NCBI RefSeq assembly: GCF_905171775.1
Contig: NC_053492.1
Location: forward strand, 55,089,004 to 55,153,003
Source: Rana temporaria
Lineage: Eukaryota > Chordata > Amphibia > Anura > Ranidae
Reading direction: 5' to 3'
Length of the DNA stretch: 64,000 bases
A program made the translations under genes and the position numbers. Positions 35,513 to 46,725 of this stretch are shown here, one piece after another. The number at the start of each line of letters is the position of its first letter. The first letter of the stretch is position 1. Below the pieces are notes generated by a model. The model saw only the letters and a program-made list of their open reading frames with translations, was not told where the DNA came from and made no database searches.

Positions 35513-35823
35513 TTGAGAGAGCACATCTGTCCACAGAATCCATGGACCGGCTGGCATTTTTAAAAATGAATCAGTCCTAGATTATCAGCAGGTATAAAGT
35601 TCCTGATGCTGATGTCACTGATTAAGTGCTTTCTGGATTTCTAATCTCTAAAAGAATGTCTAGGCTGCCTAGATTTGTGGGTGTTGATTTCATCCGAAAG
35701 GAAACATTTGGTGTAGGTTGTGCACAATTAACACCCAAGGACCAATTTGTTCACACCTGTTTGATAGATGCATAATACTAAAAATTTTGACAGCAAGGTC
35801 AATTCTTTCTTTCATCATGAGTA
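35513..35823 (+). pseudogene. hAT-1 transposase tail and 3' non-coding region
   Basis: SMDRLAFLKMNQS followed after one stop by RYKVPDADVTD matches the end of ZBED-type hAT transposases. The remaining roughly 220 bp are non-coding, include tgacagcaaggtca, and end where the hAT-2 terminus begins. Confidence 0.65.
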
Positions 35824-36075
35824 GGGATGAGCTTTGTGTTCGATTCGAACATTGTCTGTTCGTACGCTCGACGAATTTCGAACAAAATGGGTCGTTCGCA
35901 CCAAATTTGAGTGACGTGCAACGGCCCATAAAGCGCTGATGATTGGTCAAGCATGCACTATGACCCTGCATGCTTGGCCAATCACAGTGAGCAAAAAACG
36001 GAGAACAATAATTGGCCAAAGCCAGGGTGGCTTTGGCCAATTATGGCTCAGGGGGTTTAGTACACGCCCCACACT

Positions 36076-36083
36076 ATATAAGG
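36076..36083 (+). promoter_or_regulatory. Putative TATA box of hAT-2
   Basis: tatataag stands in a GC-rich context about 400 bp upstream of the transposase ATG. A pyrimidine-rich ctgtgcag just before the ATG (about 36462-36469) could be a splice acceptor, so the leader may contain an intron. Inference from position and sequence only. Confidence 0.45.
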
Positions 36084-36207
36084 CCGCCTCCAGTGTGTTC
36101 CGGCGTTGTTACAGATCAGTCAGTCAGTTAGAGAGAGACACTGTCTTTTCTACCAGATAGATAGAGCAGGCAGGCTAGTCAGTTTAGTTAAATTTACAGT
36201 GTGTAGA

Positions 36208-36209
<2 letters not shown>

Positions 36210-36238
<29 letters not shown>
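36210..36238. repeat. (TA)n microsatellite in hAT-2 leader
   Basis: About 14 TA units, ending tacatcc. Confidence 0.9.
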
Positions 36239-36242
<4 letters not shown>

Positions 36243-36477
36243 CTAGGCGTTGTACATATATTTATACACTGTATAGCTTAGCTAGATCAGCTATTCCTAT
36301 TTGTCAGGCAGTAGATTGTGCTCTAACGTGTTGTATTGCCTGTATGCTGTTTAGTTTTACACCTAAACATAGTACTCTGTGTTAGTGCACGTGTGCTGTT
36401 TAATTGCACATAAACGCAGTTGCTCTTACTGCACGTGTGCTGTTTATTTCTGATTTTGTCCTGTGCAGGCCATTAAA

Positions 36478-36828
36478 ATGTCTGGAAGGACAACAAAGAG
36501 AGGCAGAGAGTAACGAGGTCAAGCAGGCTCTGCATCTAGAGGTGGGCACAGTGCATCCTCTTCAGCACGTTGCCGTCTGACACGCTCGTTCTTTTCGGGA
36601 GCTGGCCGTGTTGAGCCTCAACATGCAGAGAAATTAGTAGAGTGGATGACCAAGCCGTCCTCATCCTCTCTCACCCAGGCTGAGCTTAGTTTGTCTGGCA
36701 AAGCAGCTGCCAAGGCGTCCCCTTCCCTCTGCACAATGGCATCACACAATCCTTCCCTAGTCCCACCATGTCCTCCTGAGGAGTCCCCCAAACTGTTTCA
36801 ACACAGTGTTGGGTACATGCTGCATGAA
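36478..36828 (+). pseudogene. hAT-2 transposase, N-terminal part
   Basis: The ATG at 36478 starts MSGRTTKRGRE with a stop two codons later; the same frame continues with serine-rich sequence to EKLVEWMTKPSSSSLTQAELS and VGYMLHE. The basic, Ser-rich start and the (V/L)(E/D)W(M/L)TKPSS block are shared with hAT-1. It breaks at the PLE-2 target copy and continues at 41229 with DAQCFEGSDDG in the same frame. Confidence 0.8.
36816..36828 (+). repeat. Target-site duplication of PLE-2, left copy
   Basis: catgctgcatgaa, identical over 13 bp to 41216-41228. The hAT-2 frame is restored when one copy and the PLE are disregarded. Confidence 0.95.
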
Positions 36829-37266
36829 AAAAAACAGGAAGAAAGTATCCTCACATGTAGTGGACATGTGGATACGTTTGTAAAGCATGTGCCTAAAATT
36901 TCAATAAACACAAAGCTTGGAGGGCATATCATGGACTTTAGAGGCACAGTAATCTGGTATAAGTACAATGCGGGAGAGACAATCTCTTTAGTTAAAAAAA
37001 GTTTTTTTTTTTTAATACAGCATAAACATAATACATTAACAAAGATATCCCAGTTCCATAGGAAATATGAATATAGACAGCAAGCTCAATAAATTACATA
37101 AAAGTCCCATATACTTCTCAAATGATATATATACAAAAGGGTAAATCATAATAATGATACAAATCTTAGATAAAGATCAAGGATCCATTGTAAAAAGTCT
37201 GTCCAACGAAGTATAGAAGGGACAAGAAAGGCTTGATGTTGTGAAGAACGATGATGTAATGCTACG

Positions 37267-37310
37267 GCTCTGACCGGTTTCGCGTTGGTGACAACGCTTC
37301 TTCAAAGAGC
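37267..37310 (-). ncRNA. Decayed hammerhead-ribozyme-like motif of PLE-2
   Basis: On the minus strand: gctct (stem I), then ttgaaga where the hammerhead core expects ctgaaga, a 6-pair stem II (gcgttg / caacgc), gaaa, self-complementary accggt, the GTC triplet and agagc closing stem I. Layout and spacing match the PLE-1 motifs, including one extra base before stem II. The first core base is T instead of C, which should abolish cleavage, and stem I is only about 5 pairs. Confidence 0.6.
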
Positions 37311-38885
37311 ACCTCAAAATGAGATTAGCTGAAGAACACAGTACTAAACTTATACAGCAGAACACGTTCAAGAAAAACACACTAGATTAACATTTTATAT
37401 ATACACATCGATATAAAAATATAGTGATTGCAGAGGGGTAGCTGGGCATCACGAGAAGCTCCAAAGTTGGACATACACCTCAGATAGGGTGTTCCTCAAA
37501 GGCAAGCGCAGGGAGCATGTCACCCAACCAACATTGCAAAACACACAGTGGGGACAGGGCAAAAATGATGGGCTGATAGAGATAGAAATAATGGAGGAAG
37601 GTAGATAGAGAGAGCATAAACGTTGTATGACTTACATAAATTAAAATCGTTTTAAAAAAATCCAATGTCCAGAAGGAGATTTATATCGATCGGACAGGTG
37701 ACGTCCATATACTTAATGTAATCGGCTTCAGTGAGTAAGATATCCCCAAGGGGCAGAACTTCAAAGAAAGGATACGCCAAAATAGCACTAATTGGACAAG
37801 GAAGTAAACAATGAAAAAATATTTTTACTGGGCAAATCCTAATTGCATAGATAAGAGAATGAAATCTCCATAGTGTCAACCTTACCTCCCAAAAGTCAAT
37901 AAGTATTTAAGATGTCAATATAGTAAACCATTTAGCCAAACAAGGATGTTTAGCCAAACATATAGCACTAAGAGTGGGCTGACACAGCGTAACAGCGGGA
38001 GTAACCTGGGAGAAAAAGTGAATACAGGACAGAAATAAATTATCTGTCTAAAAAGACAGGATAGTACATAAAGATTGCTGCTGTAGTTTAGGAAGTTGTC
38101 AGCTTACCCAGAGTAACGTTACCGGCTGGTTTGAATGTCCACAGATCTCCCAGGAGAGCTGTAACGATCGGTGCCTATGCATGCCTAGGTTTAAATAGGC
38201 CCTGTCCCATCCAGATGACGTCATCAGGCCATTGCTGGCGTCACATGGGGAAACACAACACTTCAGAGGGAGACAAACCCCATCCTGTGCGGCCACACTG
38301 TATGTAGATAAAGCAATGTATGGTGAAGGGGAATGCGCAACACGGATTGCCCAGCCATGGAAAAAAAAGTCTAATCATGGCCCAGAGACACCACCGCAAC
38401 CCAATCGTGCTTAGCACAAATATCCATATAAAAGTAGAAAAAATATATATGTTGAAACAAACATATTATTGCTATCAGTAGCAATCTTGTTAAAAATATA
38501 TTTATAAACTTATGCTAATACTTAAAAGAGCTATTGCATAAGGAACAAGAGGGGGAAGAAGTTAGGACAGGGTGGAAAAAGTTGGATAGGGAATTTACAG
38601 AGTATCAACACATCAAGAGTACCTGTCTCAGGTCCGATCAATATGATAAAGAATGTACAGAGCGTACAAGGTATATAACCTAAACATGTATAAAAGTACA
38701 GGTAGCACATAATGAAAAACAATTTATATATGCATATGTATATATAGAATGAGTGGAATAGAATAAACATAAAAATATACACTTAAAGATAATAGTAAGA
38801 TGGATATCAATGTGAAGATGACAAGTAAGCCCCTCAATAGACCATCAAATGTCTAGCAGACAGACCAAGCGGGTGGTTAGTGAGG

Positions 38886-41211
38886 TCATAGAAAAGGTTT
38901 GTATGATTGGGCCTCATTTAAACCTGGGCTACAGAGAACATTAAGTCTCTCTATCCAGAGAGTTTCTTTTTGCAGTATGTACTTGTCCCAGTTACCCCCT
39001 CGTGTGTCTTTGGGGACTATAGCGAGAGCTATAAAGGAGACCATAGTGTTGTCAAATCTATGGTATAAATCAAGATGGCGGCTGACTGAAGTGACCATTT
39101 TTCCTTCTGCAGATAGATATACATGGTCTCTAATTCTACATTTAAATTTGCGAATTGTTTTGCCTACATAGAAGGCTTGACATTTACAAGTCATGAGGTA
39201 TATGACACCCTTTTTTTTGCAATCAGCATAGAATTTGGGGGTAAATATCTCACCGTTAGGAAGGGTGAAGGATGTACCCTCACTAATCCAAGGACAGAAG
39301 GTGCAATGGCCACAGCGACTTATACCGTTAGGTGGTAGTTGTTGAGTATGGTGAGGGGTGTAGTGGCTCGAGGTAAGCTGATCGCGCAGCGACCTAGATC
39401 TCCGAAAGGTAATGTCGGGTCTTATATTGATATATTTACTCAGAATTGGATCTTTGCTTAGTAGGGACCAATGTTTCGTCAGGGTGTTACGTACTTCGTT
39501 ATGGTGACATGAGAAACGTGTAATAAACCTTACTGGTTGTAATGCAGGAGTTGTTTTTTGTTTATAGAGAAGGCTATTCTGTGGCTGGCTAAAAGCTTTA
39601 TTGTATGCCTTGCGTAACAAGCATTTACTATATCCTCTGTTCAGCCAACGCTGTCTCAGAAGTTTAGCCTGATAGATGAAATCAGTGGTCAGGGTACAAT
39701 TCCTGCGTAAACGCAGGTATTGTGCATAGGGTATACTGCGTAGTAAGCTTGCTGGGTGAGCACTATCCGCATGTAGTATCGTATTACCTGCAGTTTCTTT
39801 TCTAAACAATACAGTAGTGAGGCGACCTTCATTATCCTTGCGAATAGTTAAATCTAAGAAAGTTGTTTGATCTGGTGCATTGGTAAAAGTAAACTTTAAA
39901 TAATTATTAATGTTAAGTTTCTCAATGAATTCATGAAATAGTTCTACATGTCCAGGTTCGCGTAGGCAGGGGCACAACAAGTGCCCATTGCCACGTCCTA
40001 TACCTGGAGGAAGTGGGATTCGTTAAACATAAAATAATTACGGGTTAAGATAAACCGCAATAGATCAATAGCAGATTGAACATGATTCCACTGGTGATGA
40101 TCCTGTTTGAGTAGGAATGTACGTGCTGTCGAGATGCCCTGCTCGTGAGGGATGCTGGAATATAGAGCTTCCACATCCAATGTCACGAGCAGGGCATCTC
40201 GAGGCACGACCATATCCTCTATCTGTTTTAAGAGATCCAATGTGTCCCGAGTATATGACGGTAATGTTAGTACGTGTGGCATCAATATAGAATCTATATA
40301 TCGACTTGCATTTTCTGTCAGCGAGCCAATACCAGAGACTATGGGTCTTCCAGGGGGATTTACAGAGTGTTTATGGGTTTTCGGTAATGCGTAAAAGGTG
40401 GATACCTTAGGATGACGTGTATTTAAATAATTGTAGAGATCTTGGTCAATAAGATTTTTTTTGGTAAGCGAGACCTATAATCATAAGAAATTCTTCTTTG
40501 AACTCCTTGATTAGAGACTCATTGATGGGTTTATACCATTCCCTGTTACGCAAAATATTTAAGACCATTTTTTCATAATTTGATTTGGTCATCAGGACCA
40601 CATTTCCGCCTTTATCAGACGATTTAATCTCCAAATCAACATGATGCTGACGATTAGATAGGGTCTGGCGCTGTTCTTTGGTGATGTTACTGATAAAGGG
40701 ATTAGTGTCTAGTTCAGGGATATGCAATTAGCGGACCTCCAGCTGTTGCCAAACTACAAGTCCCATGAGGCATAGCGAGACTCTGACAGCATCAAGTATG
40801 ACACCCAGAGGCATGATGGGACTTGTAGTTTGGCAACAGCTGGAGGTCCGCTAATTGCTTACCCCTGGTCTAGTTCTTTCAGGTCATTTATTGTGCTCAA
40901 AAGAAAGGCCCAAATGTTTGGATTGCTTGCTAAGTCAGGAAAACGTTGTTTTGGGTTTAAATTTTTTTGCAACATATGGAAGAATACATCCAGTGTCAGA
41001 AGTTTAGGTTTTCAGGTTCAGGATTAGAGGGTTCGCTTTCCTCGAGAAGCAACATCAGATCCCTCAGGGCTGTAAAAATCATCCATGGTAAAAAAACTTT
41101 ACCTGTTCTGAGATTCGTTTCTCTTCAATCGTGCGCAATCGGTCACCATTGAACAGAAATTTAAAGGTTAAATTTTGTGTAAATAAATAGACGTCTTTAA
41201 TGGTTTCATAC
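38886..41211 (-). pseudogene. PLE-2 reverse transcriptase / GIY-YIG endonuclease, inactivated
   Basis: The N-terminal part (41211-40868) reads TIKDVYLFTQNLTFKFLFNGD. After the MITE comes IKSSDKGGNVVLM (about 40600-40640), FYALPKTHKHSVNPPGRPIVSG (about 40330-40400), motif A LVTLDVEALYSSIPHEQG (about 40135-40190) and, past an in-frame TAG near 39996, AMGTCCAPAYANL. A deletion near 39957 then jumps to the frame starting EPGHVELFHEFIEKLN, removing about 36 residues including the YxDD motif present in PLE-1. The last 364 residues hold a cysteine cluster CGHCTFC and GIY-YIG motifs VIYLMTCKCQAFYVGKTIRK. No activity is possible without YxDD. Confidence 0.93.
40715..40867. mobile_element. hAT-type MITE, family M2 copy 1, inside PLE-2
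   Basis: It starts cagggatatgcaattagcgg and ends attgcttacccctg. Terminal inverted repeats of about 50 bp run through ctccagctgttgccaaacta. The flanks are identical 8-mers gtctagtt (40707-40714 and 40868-40875). A second copy is at 63559-63714. The M2 inverted repeats make the whole 153 bp almost palindromic. The target has a central TA, as in Buster-type hAT insertions. Confidence 0.97.
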
Positions 41212-41215
41212 TTAT

Positions 41216-41228
41216 CATGCTGCATGAA
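41216..41228 (+). repeat. Target-site duplication of PLE-2, right copy
   Basis: catgctgcatgaa, identical to 36816-36828. Confidence 0.95.
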
Positions 41229-43048
41229 GATGCGCAGTGTTTTGAAGGCTCCGATGACGGAACACAGATAGAGGAAGGCATTGATGTGAGCCCAGAGAAA
41301 GCGGGTGCCCGAGAGAGACAGCAATCTGGCAGTCATGTTCCCCCAGCTGCAGCATACTGCCAGGTTTTCGACAGTGATGAGGAGGGAGGGGATGATGAGG
41401 TCACTGACTCTATGTGGGTGCCTGAAAGGAGGAGGAAGAGGCACAGGCACATCTCCAAAGAGGCAGGATGCCCTCCAGGGGCCAGCTTAATGGCAACACA
41501 CCAACTGCATTACATCGCAGAGCTACGCCTGTGCAGGGTGCTGCTGTGTCACAACGGTAGTGCAAAAGTTCTTTGGTGTGGGCCTTTTGAGGCGTGCATC
41601 AGATCGCACCGTTGCTATTTGCAACATATGTCTCAAGCGTATCTCGCGTGGCCAAAACATCACCTGCTTGGGCACCACATGCTTTACCAGACATATGTCG
41701 ACCTGCCATGCAGTTCATTGGCAAGCATACCTGAAAGACCCACACCAAAGAACAAAGCGGATCCCCCTTGCCCCTCATCAGCTGGGAGCTCCAACCCCAC
41801 TAGAGCCTCAGTCCTCTCTGAAGCCTGCACTGATAGGATTGAAGGTGTAGAAATAGGTGTGGCACAACCTAGTAGTACATGCGGGAAATCTACTGATGGT
41901 AGCAGACAAATTTCCGTGCCCCAGCTGCTGCAGCACCGAAAGAAGTACTCTCCCAGCCATCCACATGCCCAGCGGTTGAATGCTAGCTTAGAGAAATTGC
42001 TAGCACTTCAACTGCTACCTTTTCAGTTGGTAGATTCTGCCCCCTTCTGTGAGTTTGTGGAATGTGCGGTACCTCAGTGGCAAGTACCCAAACGGCACTT
42101 TTTCTCACGGAAGGCGATTCCTGCTCTCTACCGGCATGTGGAAGGCAATGTCAGTGGTAAGGTACATGTGTTGGAGCTTGTTCCACCACCACGCCTCCAA
42201 AACACTACTACTGGTTGTGACACACCTCTCTCCTCCACCCCCTCCTCTTCTTCCTCTGTGGCCTCTTCCTGTGCTGATGTTTCCTCGGAACCAGCCGTGC
42301 TCCGTAGGCGTACGAGGGGCTACGCAGGAATGCAGGCAAAGAGATGCCATGCGGTCCTAGAGCTGGTGTGCTTGGGAGACAGGAGCCACACTGGGTCAGG
42401 GGTTCTGTCAGCTCTACAGGGGCAGGCTCAGAGGTGGTTGACGCCACGCCAGCTTAAGCCAGGATGGTGGTTAGCGACAATGGCACCAACCTCCTCTCTT
42501 CCCTGCGACAGGAAAAACTGACCCATGTGCCCTGTTTTGCTCATGTAATGAATTTGGTGGTGCAGCGGTTCTTGGGCAGGTACCCGGGCTTACAGGATGT
42601 ACTGAAGCAGGCCAGGAATGTCTGTGTGCATTTTCGAAGGTCATACAATGCCACTGCTCGGCTGACAGACCTCCAAAGGGAATACAACCTGCCCAAGAAC
42701 CGCCTAATCTGTGACATGCCCACCAGATGGAACTCTACATTGGCCATGCTGCAGCGGCTGCACACGTAGCAGAGGGCCATCAATGAGTACCTGTGCCAAT
42801 ATGGCAGAAGAACTGGGTCAGGGGAGCTTGTTTTTTCCCCATGCCAGTGGGCCTTGATCAGGGATGCATGCACTGTCCTGTCACCATTTGAGGAGGCCAT
42901 GAGAATGGTGAGCAGTGACAGTGCATGCAACAGTGAGAATGTCCCTCTTATTCACCTGTTGGAGCACACGCTACGTGGAATAATGGACAGGGCCCTTGAG
43001 GCAGAACAGAGGGAAGAAGAGGAGGATTTCCTTACCTCTCAAGCTTAA
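41229..43048 (+). pseudogene. hAT-2 transposase, main part
   Basis: It begins DAQCFEGSDDG in frame with the 5' part. An overlapping frame (41560-41740) encodes a complete BED zinc finger: AICNICLKRISRG, then TRHMSTCH, with C-x2-C and H-x4-H spacing. The first frame resumes with HAQRLNASLEKLLALQLLPF and VPKRHFFSRKAIPALYRHVEGNV. Near 42160 the text jumps from GKVHV to LELVPPP, so the TxDxW block with the first catalytic Asp, still readable in hAT-1, is deleted. After a frame change comes VVSDNGTNLLSSLRQEKLTHVPC (second Asp) and CDMPTRWNSTLAML (42464-42769), and then PFEEAMRMVSSDS with the likely catalytic Glu (42890-42920). The gene stops at 43048 and no dimerisation domain is found. Confidence 0.88.
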
Positions 43049-43169
43049 CACAGGATTTTATCCATTACCAAAGCTGCTGCATTCCTCTATCTTTGGACAA
43101 GTTTCCTACATGGACCACTGGATCACCTCTGTGTGACACCCTAACTAGGTTGTTCTTGTGGCCAACACT

Positions 43170-43505
43170 CAGTGCCAATCCTGACCTCCCTGGGGCCCTA
43201 AGCAAAATGACATGGCACATTAAAAATGAGAAGCAGGGGGCGCTGACGACAGTGACATGTCACATTAAAGAAAATTGAGAAGTGGGTGTTCTGCTGTCAG
43301 AAATTACATCTTACATTAAATTGAGAAGCAAGGGGTGCTGACTTCTTGTCTCTTCTCCCATGCAGCCAGTGAGTTGAGAAGCGGGCTGAGGGGGGCGAAA
43401 ATGACTTTTTACCAGGCGGGGCCTCTAGTTATTTGGGGGGCCCTTCGCAGCTTTGCGGGGCCCTAAGCGGCTTGCATAGTGAGCCTATAGGGCAGATCGG
43501 CCATG
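43170..43505. mobile_element. hAT-type MITE, family M1 copy B
   Basis: Inverted relative to copies A and C. It starts cagtgccaatcctgacctcc and ends ccctatagggcagatcggccatg. The flanks ccaacact (43162-43169) and tcaacact (43506-43513) match at 7 of 8. Shared blocks with the other copies include agcaaaatgaca, ccctaagcggcttgcatagt and tgacatgtcacatt. Confidence 0.88.
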
Positions 43506-43513
43506 TCAACACT

Positions 43514-43794
43514 TCTGCTACTGAGTCCATATGTGTAACCAACTGCTGAGCATACTCTCCTTTTACTGTATATTGACTTAAGTTGGATTATTTAAATCTA
43601 GTTAACACATCTACATTACATAAAAAATTGGTCTCACATAAAAAGATCTTAAATAGAATGAACAACCAATTATTATGCCCACAAACATGAACCTTGAGAC
43701 ATCTATTCTTGAACTGTATAAATACACAACCTGAAATAAAAAGCACATGCCGCAAAATAATAAAAACAAATATTCAGAGTACACATTAAAATTA
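43514..43794. other. Unclassified non-coding sequence in hAT-2
   Basis: AT-rich with no coding match. It may be the flank of the Harbinger fragment that follows. Confidence 0.35.
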
Positions 43795-44065
43795 CTTACG
43801 TCTTCTGATGACTCTTCAAATTCTCTCCATCTGGTCCGGCTCTCTGATTTTTAAATCAGACCATCTCTTGCGCAACTGCTCCCTGGACCTCTGCACCCTG
43901 AATTTTGCATGGATAGTCCTCTATACCTTCTCCATGATCTCAGCCTTGACTTTATTTGGGTTCTTGTAAGGCCCTTTTTTGCAGTCGTAGTCCTCCTTTT
44001 TAAGAATAGCCACCATCTCGTCAAAGGTCATGTTGGTGGCTTTGTACCTTCTGCTCCTCCTGGTG
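43795..44065 (-). pseudogene. Harbinger Myb/SANT-like accessory protein fragment, second copy
   Basis: The minus strand encodes RRYKATNMTFDEMVAILKKEDYD, GPYKNPNKVKAEIMEKV and, after a stop and frame drift, REQLRKRWSDLKIREPDQM. The same blocks are in the remnant at 1690-2075. It covers the Myb/SANT DNA-binding region only. At least one in-frame stop follows EKV. It sits within the 3' half of hAT-2 and is therefore a later insertion or part of one; its element boundaries are not visible. Confidence 0.65.
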
Positions 44066-45422
44066 TGTGCCTGCTGTCATTATCACTCATTTCATGATGG
44101 AGGAGAAACTGCGCTGTGTGGGTATGGAGGGATAAGGCGAAAAACAAAAAACAAACAAAAAAGCAAAACAAAACAGTGATCAATAAGTCCCAACAATTGG
44201 GCGGGGTGAACTCTACAAGCAGTGTGCAATCTGAACTGTGAAGGTGGGTGATCTGGAAAAGGTTAACACTATGCAGCAAAATCCTTATAAGGAAATAAAA
44301 TAAACACGGAAGTGAATAAACACAGTTATCAAAATAAATGTCCAGGATTTGTACTAAGGACCAAAGGTAAGTGATCCCAACATATAATAAAGGGTAAAAA
44401 TCCAGTGAAATCAAGTGCAAATAAAAGTCTCGCATCCAAAAAGCATATGTTTAAAGGTGCAGTCCTTGATAACTGTGAGTAATAAGTGATGAGAAACCAG
44501 GAAATCCAATATTTCAGAGAAGAGCAAGCTTCGGTGCGCACACCTCTAGTGGTATAGAATGCTCACCTCAAGGCCATAGCACGGATAGCCTGGATACCAC
44601 TCAAGGTGTGCTCAAAGATCCAGCAGGATGAGGGCTAGATGTAGTCTCCACATTAAATGACCATATTCGAAGAAACAAGAAAAAGAGGAAGATATGGCGT
44701 AATACTGGAAGCAAGGGTCTAAAAAGCGATCAATCACATGCACATGCACTCACATGGAGGCCGTGAGCAGTGGGCCTATCTCCTACGAACGGCGAGTTCG
44801 TGCGACCCAGTCTGTGATCTTGATTATATGCTGATCCTCTCTCTTTGGCCTCCACCTAAACGTCCACGGATACTGGCACTAAATGCTCAGCGGGTATAGA
44901 TGGGCAAAGAGAGAAGGCACATAGTACACCTCCGCTTCAAAAAGTATTTAATATAAAAACATATAAAAAACTCACATTTAAAATGTCAGAAATATCTAAA
45001 CAAAACGAGCAGCGAGCTCATATCTCTCCCTTCAGAATTTGTTCAAAGGTGGCCCCGGATGGCAACCCCCCTTTTTTCTAGAATTTTTATTTCCCCAAAA
45101 AAAAAATATTCAGCCAAGATCTGGCATTGTAATGGCCACCCCCCCAACCCTACAATAATCGACATATTGTTGCCAGTTGCCACACAGCACGTGCGCTTTG
45201 GGGGGCCAAGCCTGTATGCACAGTCTCACGGGCCATCACCACTGGAACATCAGTGGCCTCATCAGGCACAAGTGTCATGTAGTTTGTTGAGGGTCTCTTT
45301 AGGAAATTGTGCAATATGCAGGAGCAAAGTATGACATGGTTCTGATTCTATTTAAGAAACCTACAGTCTTTATCTTGTTTGCACCACCTGTATACTGCTG
45401 TTCAAAGTATATAGGGCCAAAT
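44066..45422. other. Unclassified non-coding sequence
   Basis: No known protein is seen. It contains an inverted word (ctacgaacggcgagttcgtgcg near 44790) and an A/T-rich stretch near 44940-45000. It may be the remainder of a Harbinger element or non-coding PLE-type sequence; I cannot decide. Confidence 0.35.
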
Positions 45423-45430
45423 GGTCTTGT

Positions 45431-46725
45431 CAGGGTCGATCCTCGCTATAGGCTCACTATGCAAGCCGCTTAGGGCCCAGCAAAGCTGTGAAGGCCCCCC
45501 CAAATTACTAGAGGCCCCGCTTGGTGAGAAATAATTTTCGCCCCCTCACCCCGCTTCTAAACTCGCTGGCTGAGTCATTTCCGACAGCAGAACACCCCCT
45601 CACCCCGCTTCTCAACTTTCTTTAACCAGTTAAGCCCCGGACCAATATGCAGCCTAAAGACCCAAGGTGTTTTTACAGTTCGGGACTGCGTCGCTTTAAC
45701 AGACAATTGCGCGGTCGTGCGACGTGGCTCCCAAACAAAATTGGCGTCCTTTTTCCCCCCACAAATAGAGCTTTCTTTTGGTGGTATTTGATCACATCTG
45801 CGGTTTTTAGTTTTTGCGCTATAAACAAAAATAGAGCGACAATTTTGAAAAAAATGCAATATTTTTTACTTTTTGCTGTAATAAATATCCCCCAAAAACA
45901 TATATAAAAACATTTTTTTTCCTCAGTTTAGGCCGATACGTATTCTTCTACCTATTTTTAGTAAAAAAAATCGCAATAAGCGTTTATCGATTGGTTTGCG
46001 CAAAATTTATAGTGTTTACAAAATAGGGGATAGTTTTATTGCATTTTTATTAATTTTTTTTTTTTACTACTAATGGCGGTGATCAGCAATTTTTTTCGTG
46101 ACTGCGACATTATGGCGGACACTTCGGACAATTTTGACACATTTTTGGGACCATTGTCATTTTCACAGCAAAAAATGCATTTAAATTGCATTCTTTATTG
46201 TGAAAATGACAGTTGCAGTTTGGGAGTTAACCACAGGTGGCGCTGTAGGAGTTAGGGTGCACCTAGTATGTGTTTACAACTGTAGGGGGGTGTGGCTGTA
46301 GGAATGACGTCATCGATCGTGTCTTCCCTATAAAGGGAATGACGCGATCGATGCGCCGCCATAGTGAAGGACGGGAAAGCCGTGTTTACATACGGCTCTC
46401 CCCGTTCTTCAGCTCCGGGGAGCGATCGCGACGGAGCGGCTATAAACAAATAGCCGCGCCGTGGTGCCGGATCGCTCCCCGAGCGGACCCGACCTCCGCA
46501 TGTAGCGGGGGGGGGGGGGTCCCGATCGGACCCCCCACCCGCTAATAGGCGAGGACGTACGTGTACGCCCATGTGCCTGTACGTGCCATATTGTGGACGT
46601 ATATGTACATGCGGGGGTCGGGAACTGGTTGTGACATGTCACTGTCGTCAGCGCCCCCCCGATTCTCATTTTTAATGTGCCATGTCATTTTGCTTAGGTC
46701 CCCAGGGAGGTCAGGATCGGCACTG
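45431..46725. mobile_element. hAT-type MITE, family M1 copy C, split by a TTAA element
   Basis: It starts cagggtcgatcctcgctata and ends aggtcaggatcggcactg. The flanks are identical 8-mers ggtcttgt (45423-45430 and 46726-46733), so it is one insertion although it is 1.3 kb long. The excess is the TTAA element at 45622-46630; without it the copy is about 290 bp, like copies A and B. Confidence 0.95.
45622..46630. mobile_element. TTAA-bounded non-autonomous element P1, copy 2, nested in M1 copy C
   Basis: The left edge ttaaccagttaagccccgg (TTAA 45622-45625) and right edge cgggaactggtt mirror each other; the right TTAA has decayed. The interior matches element P1 at 17667 block for block up to about 46250, but the GC-rich right part differs. 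It carries no SINE. Position within M1 was fixed by comparison with copy A, where the sequence ctttaatgtgacatgtc is uninterrupted. Confidence 0.82.

Larger units (their letters stand above)
24880..35823 (+). mobile_element. hAT transposon hAT-1 (ZBED/Ac-type), split by PLE-1, an L2 LINE and a MITE
   Basis: Coding pieces run in order on the plus strand. An N-terminal bit at about 24880-25002 is recognisable by alignment to the start of hAT-2 (caacaa(g/a)gagaggca, cagaggtg). The rest resumes at 30877 and covers a BED-like region, the TADMWSS catalytic block (near 31960), DNGTHLLSALRQGKLTHVPC (near 32350), VLDHRYKGK (near 33105), the dimerisation domain (34945-35107) and the tail (35513-35600). 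Many stops are present. The right boundary is set at the start of hAT-2, the left is uncertain, and clear terminal repeats were not found. Confidence 0.75.
36829..41215 (-). mobile_element. Penelope-like element PLE-2, minus strand, 5'-truncated
   Basis: A 4.4-kb insertion bounded by a 13-bp target duplication. On the minus strand it starts within the N-terminal coding part (near 41215), passes through reverse transcriptase and GIY-YIG endonuclease (to 38886) and ends in about 2 kb of non-coding 3' sequence that includes a hammerhead-like motif at 37267-37310. A poly-T stretch near 37003-37015 lies in the 3' region. Unlike PLE-1 it is a single orientation. It contains a MITE at 40715-40867. 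Confidence 0.9.
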
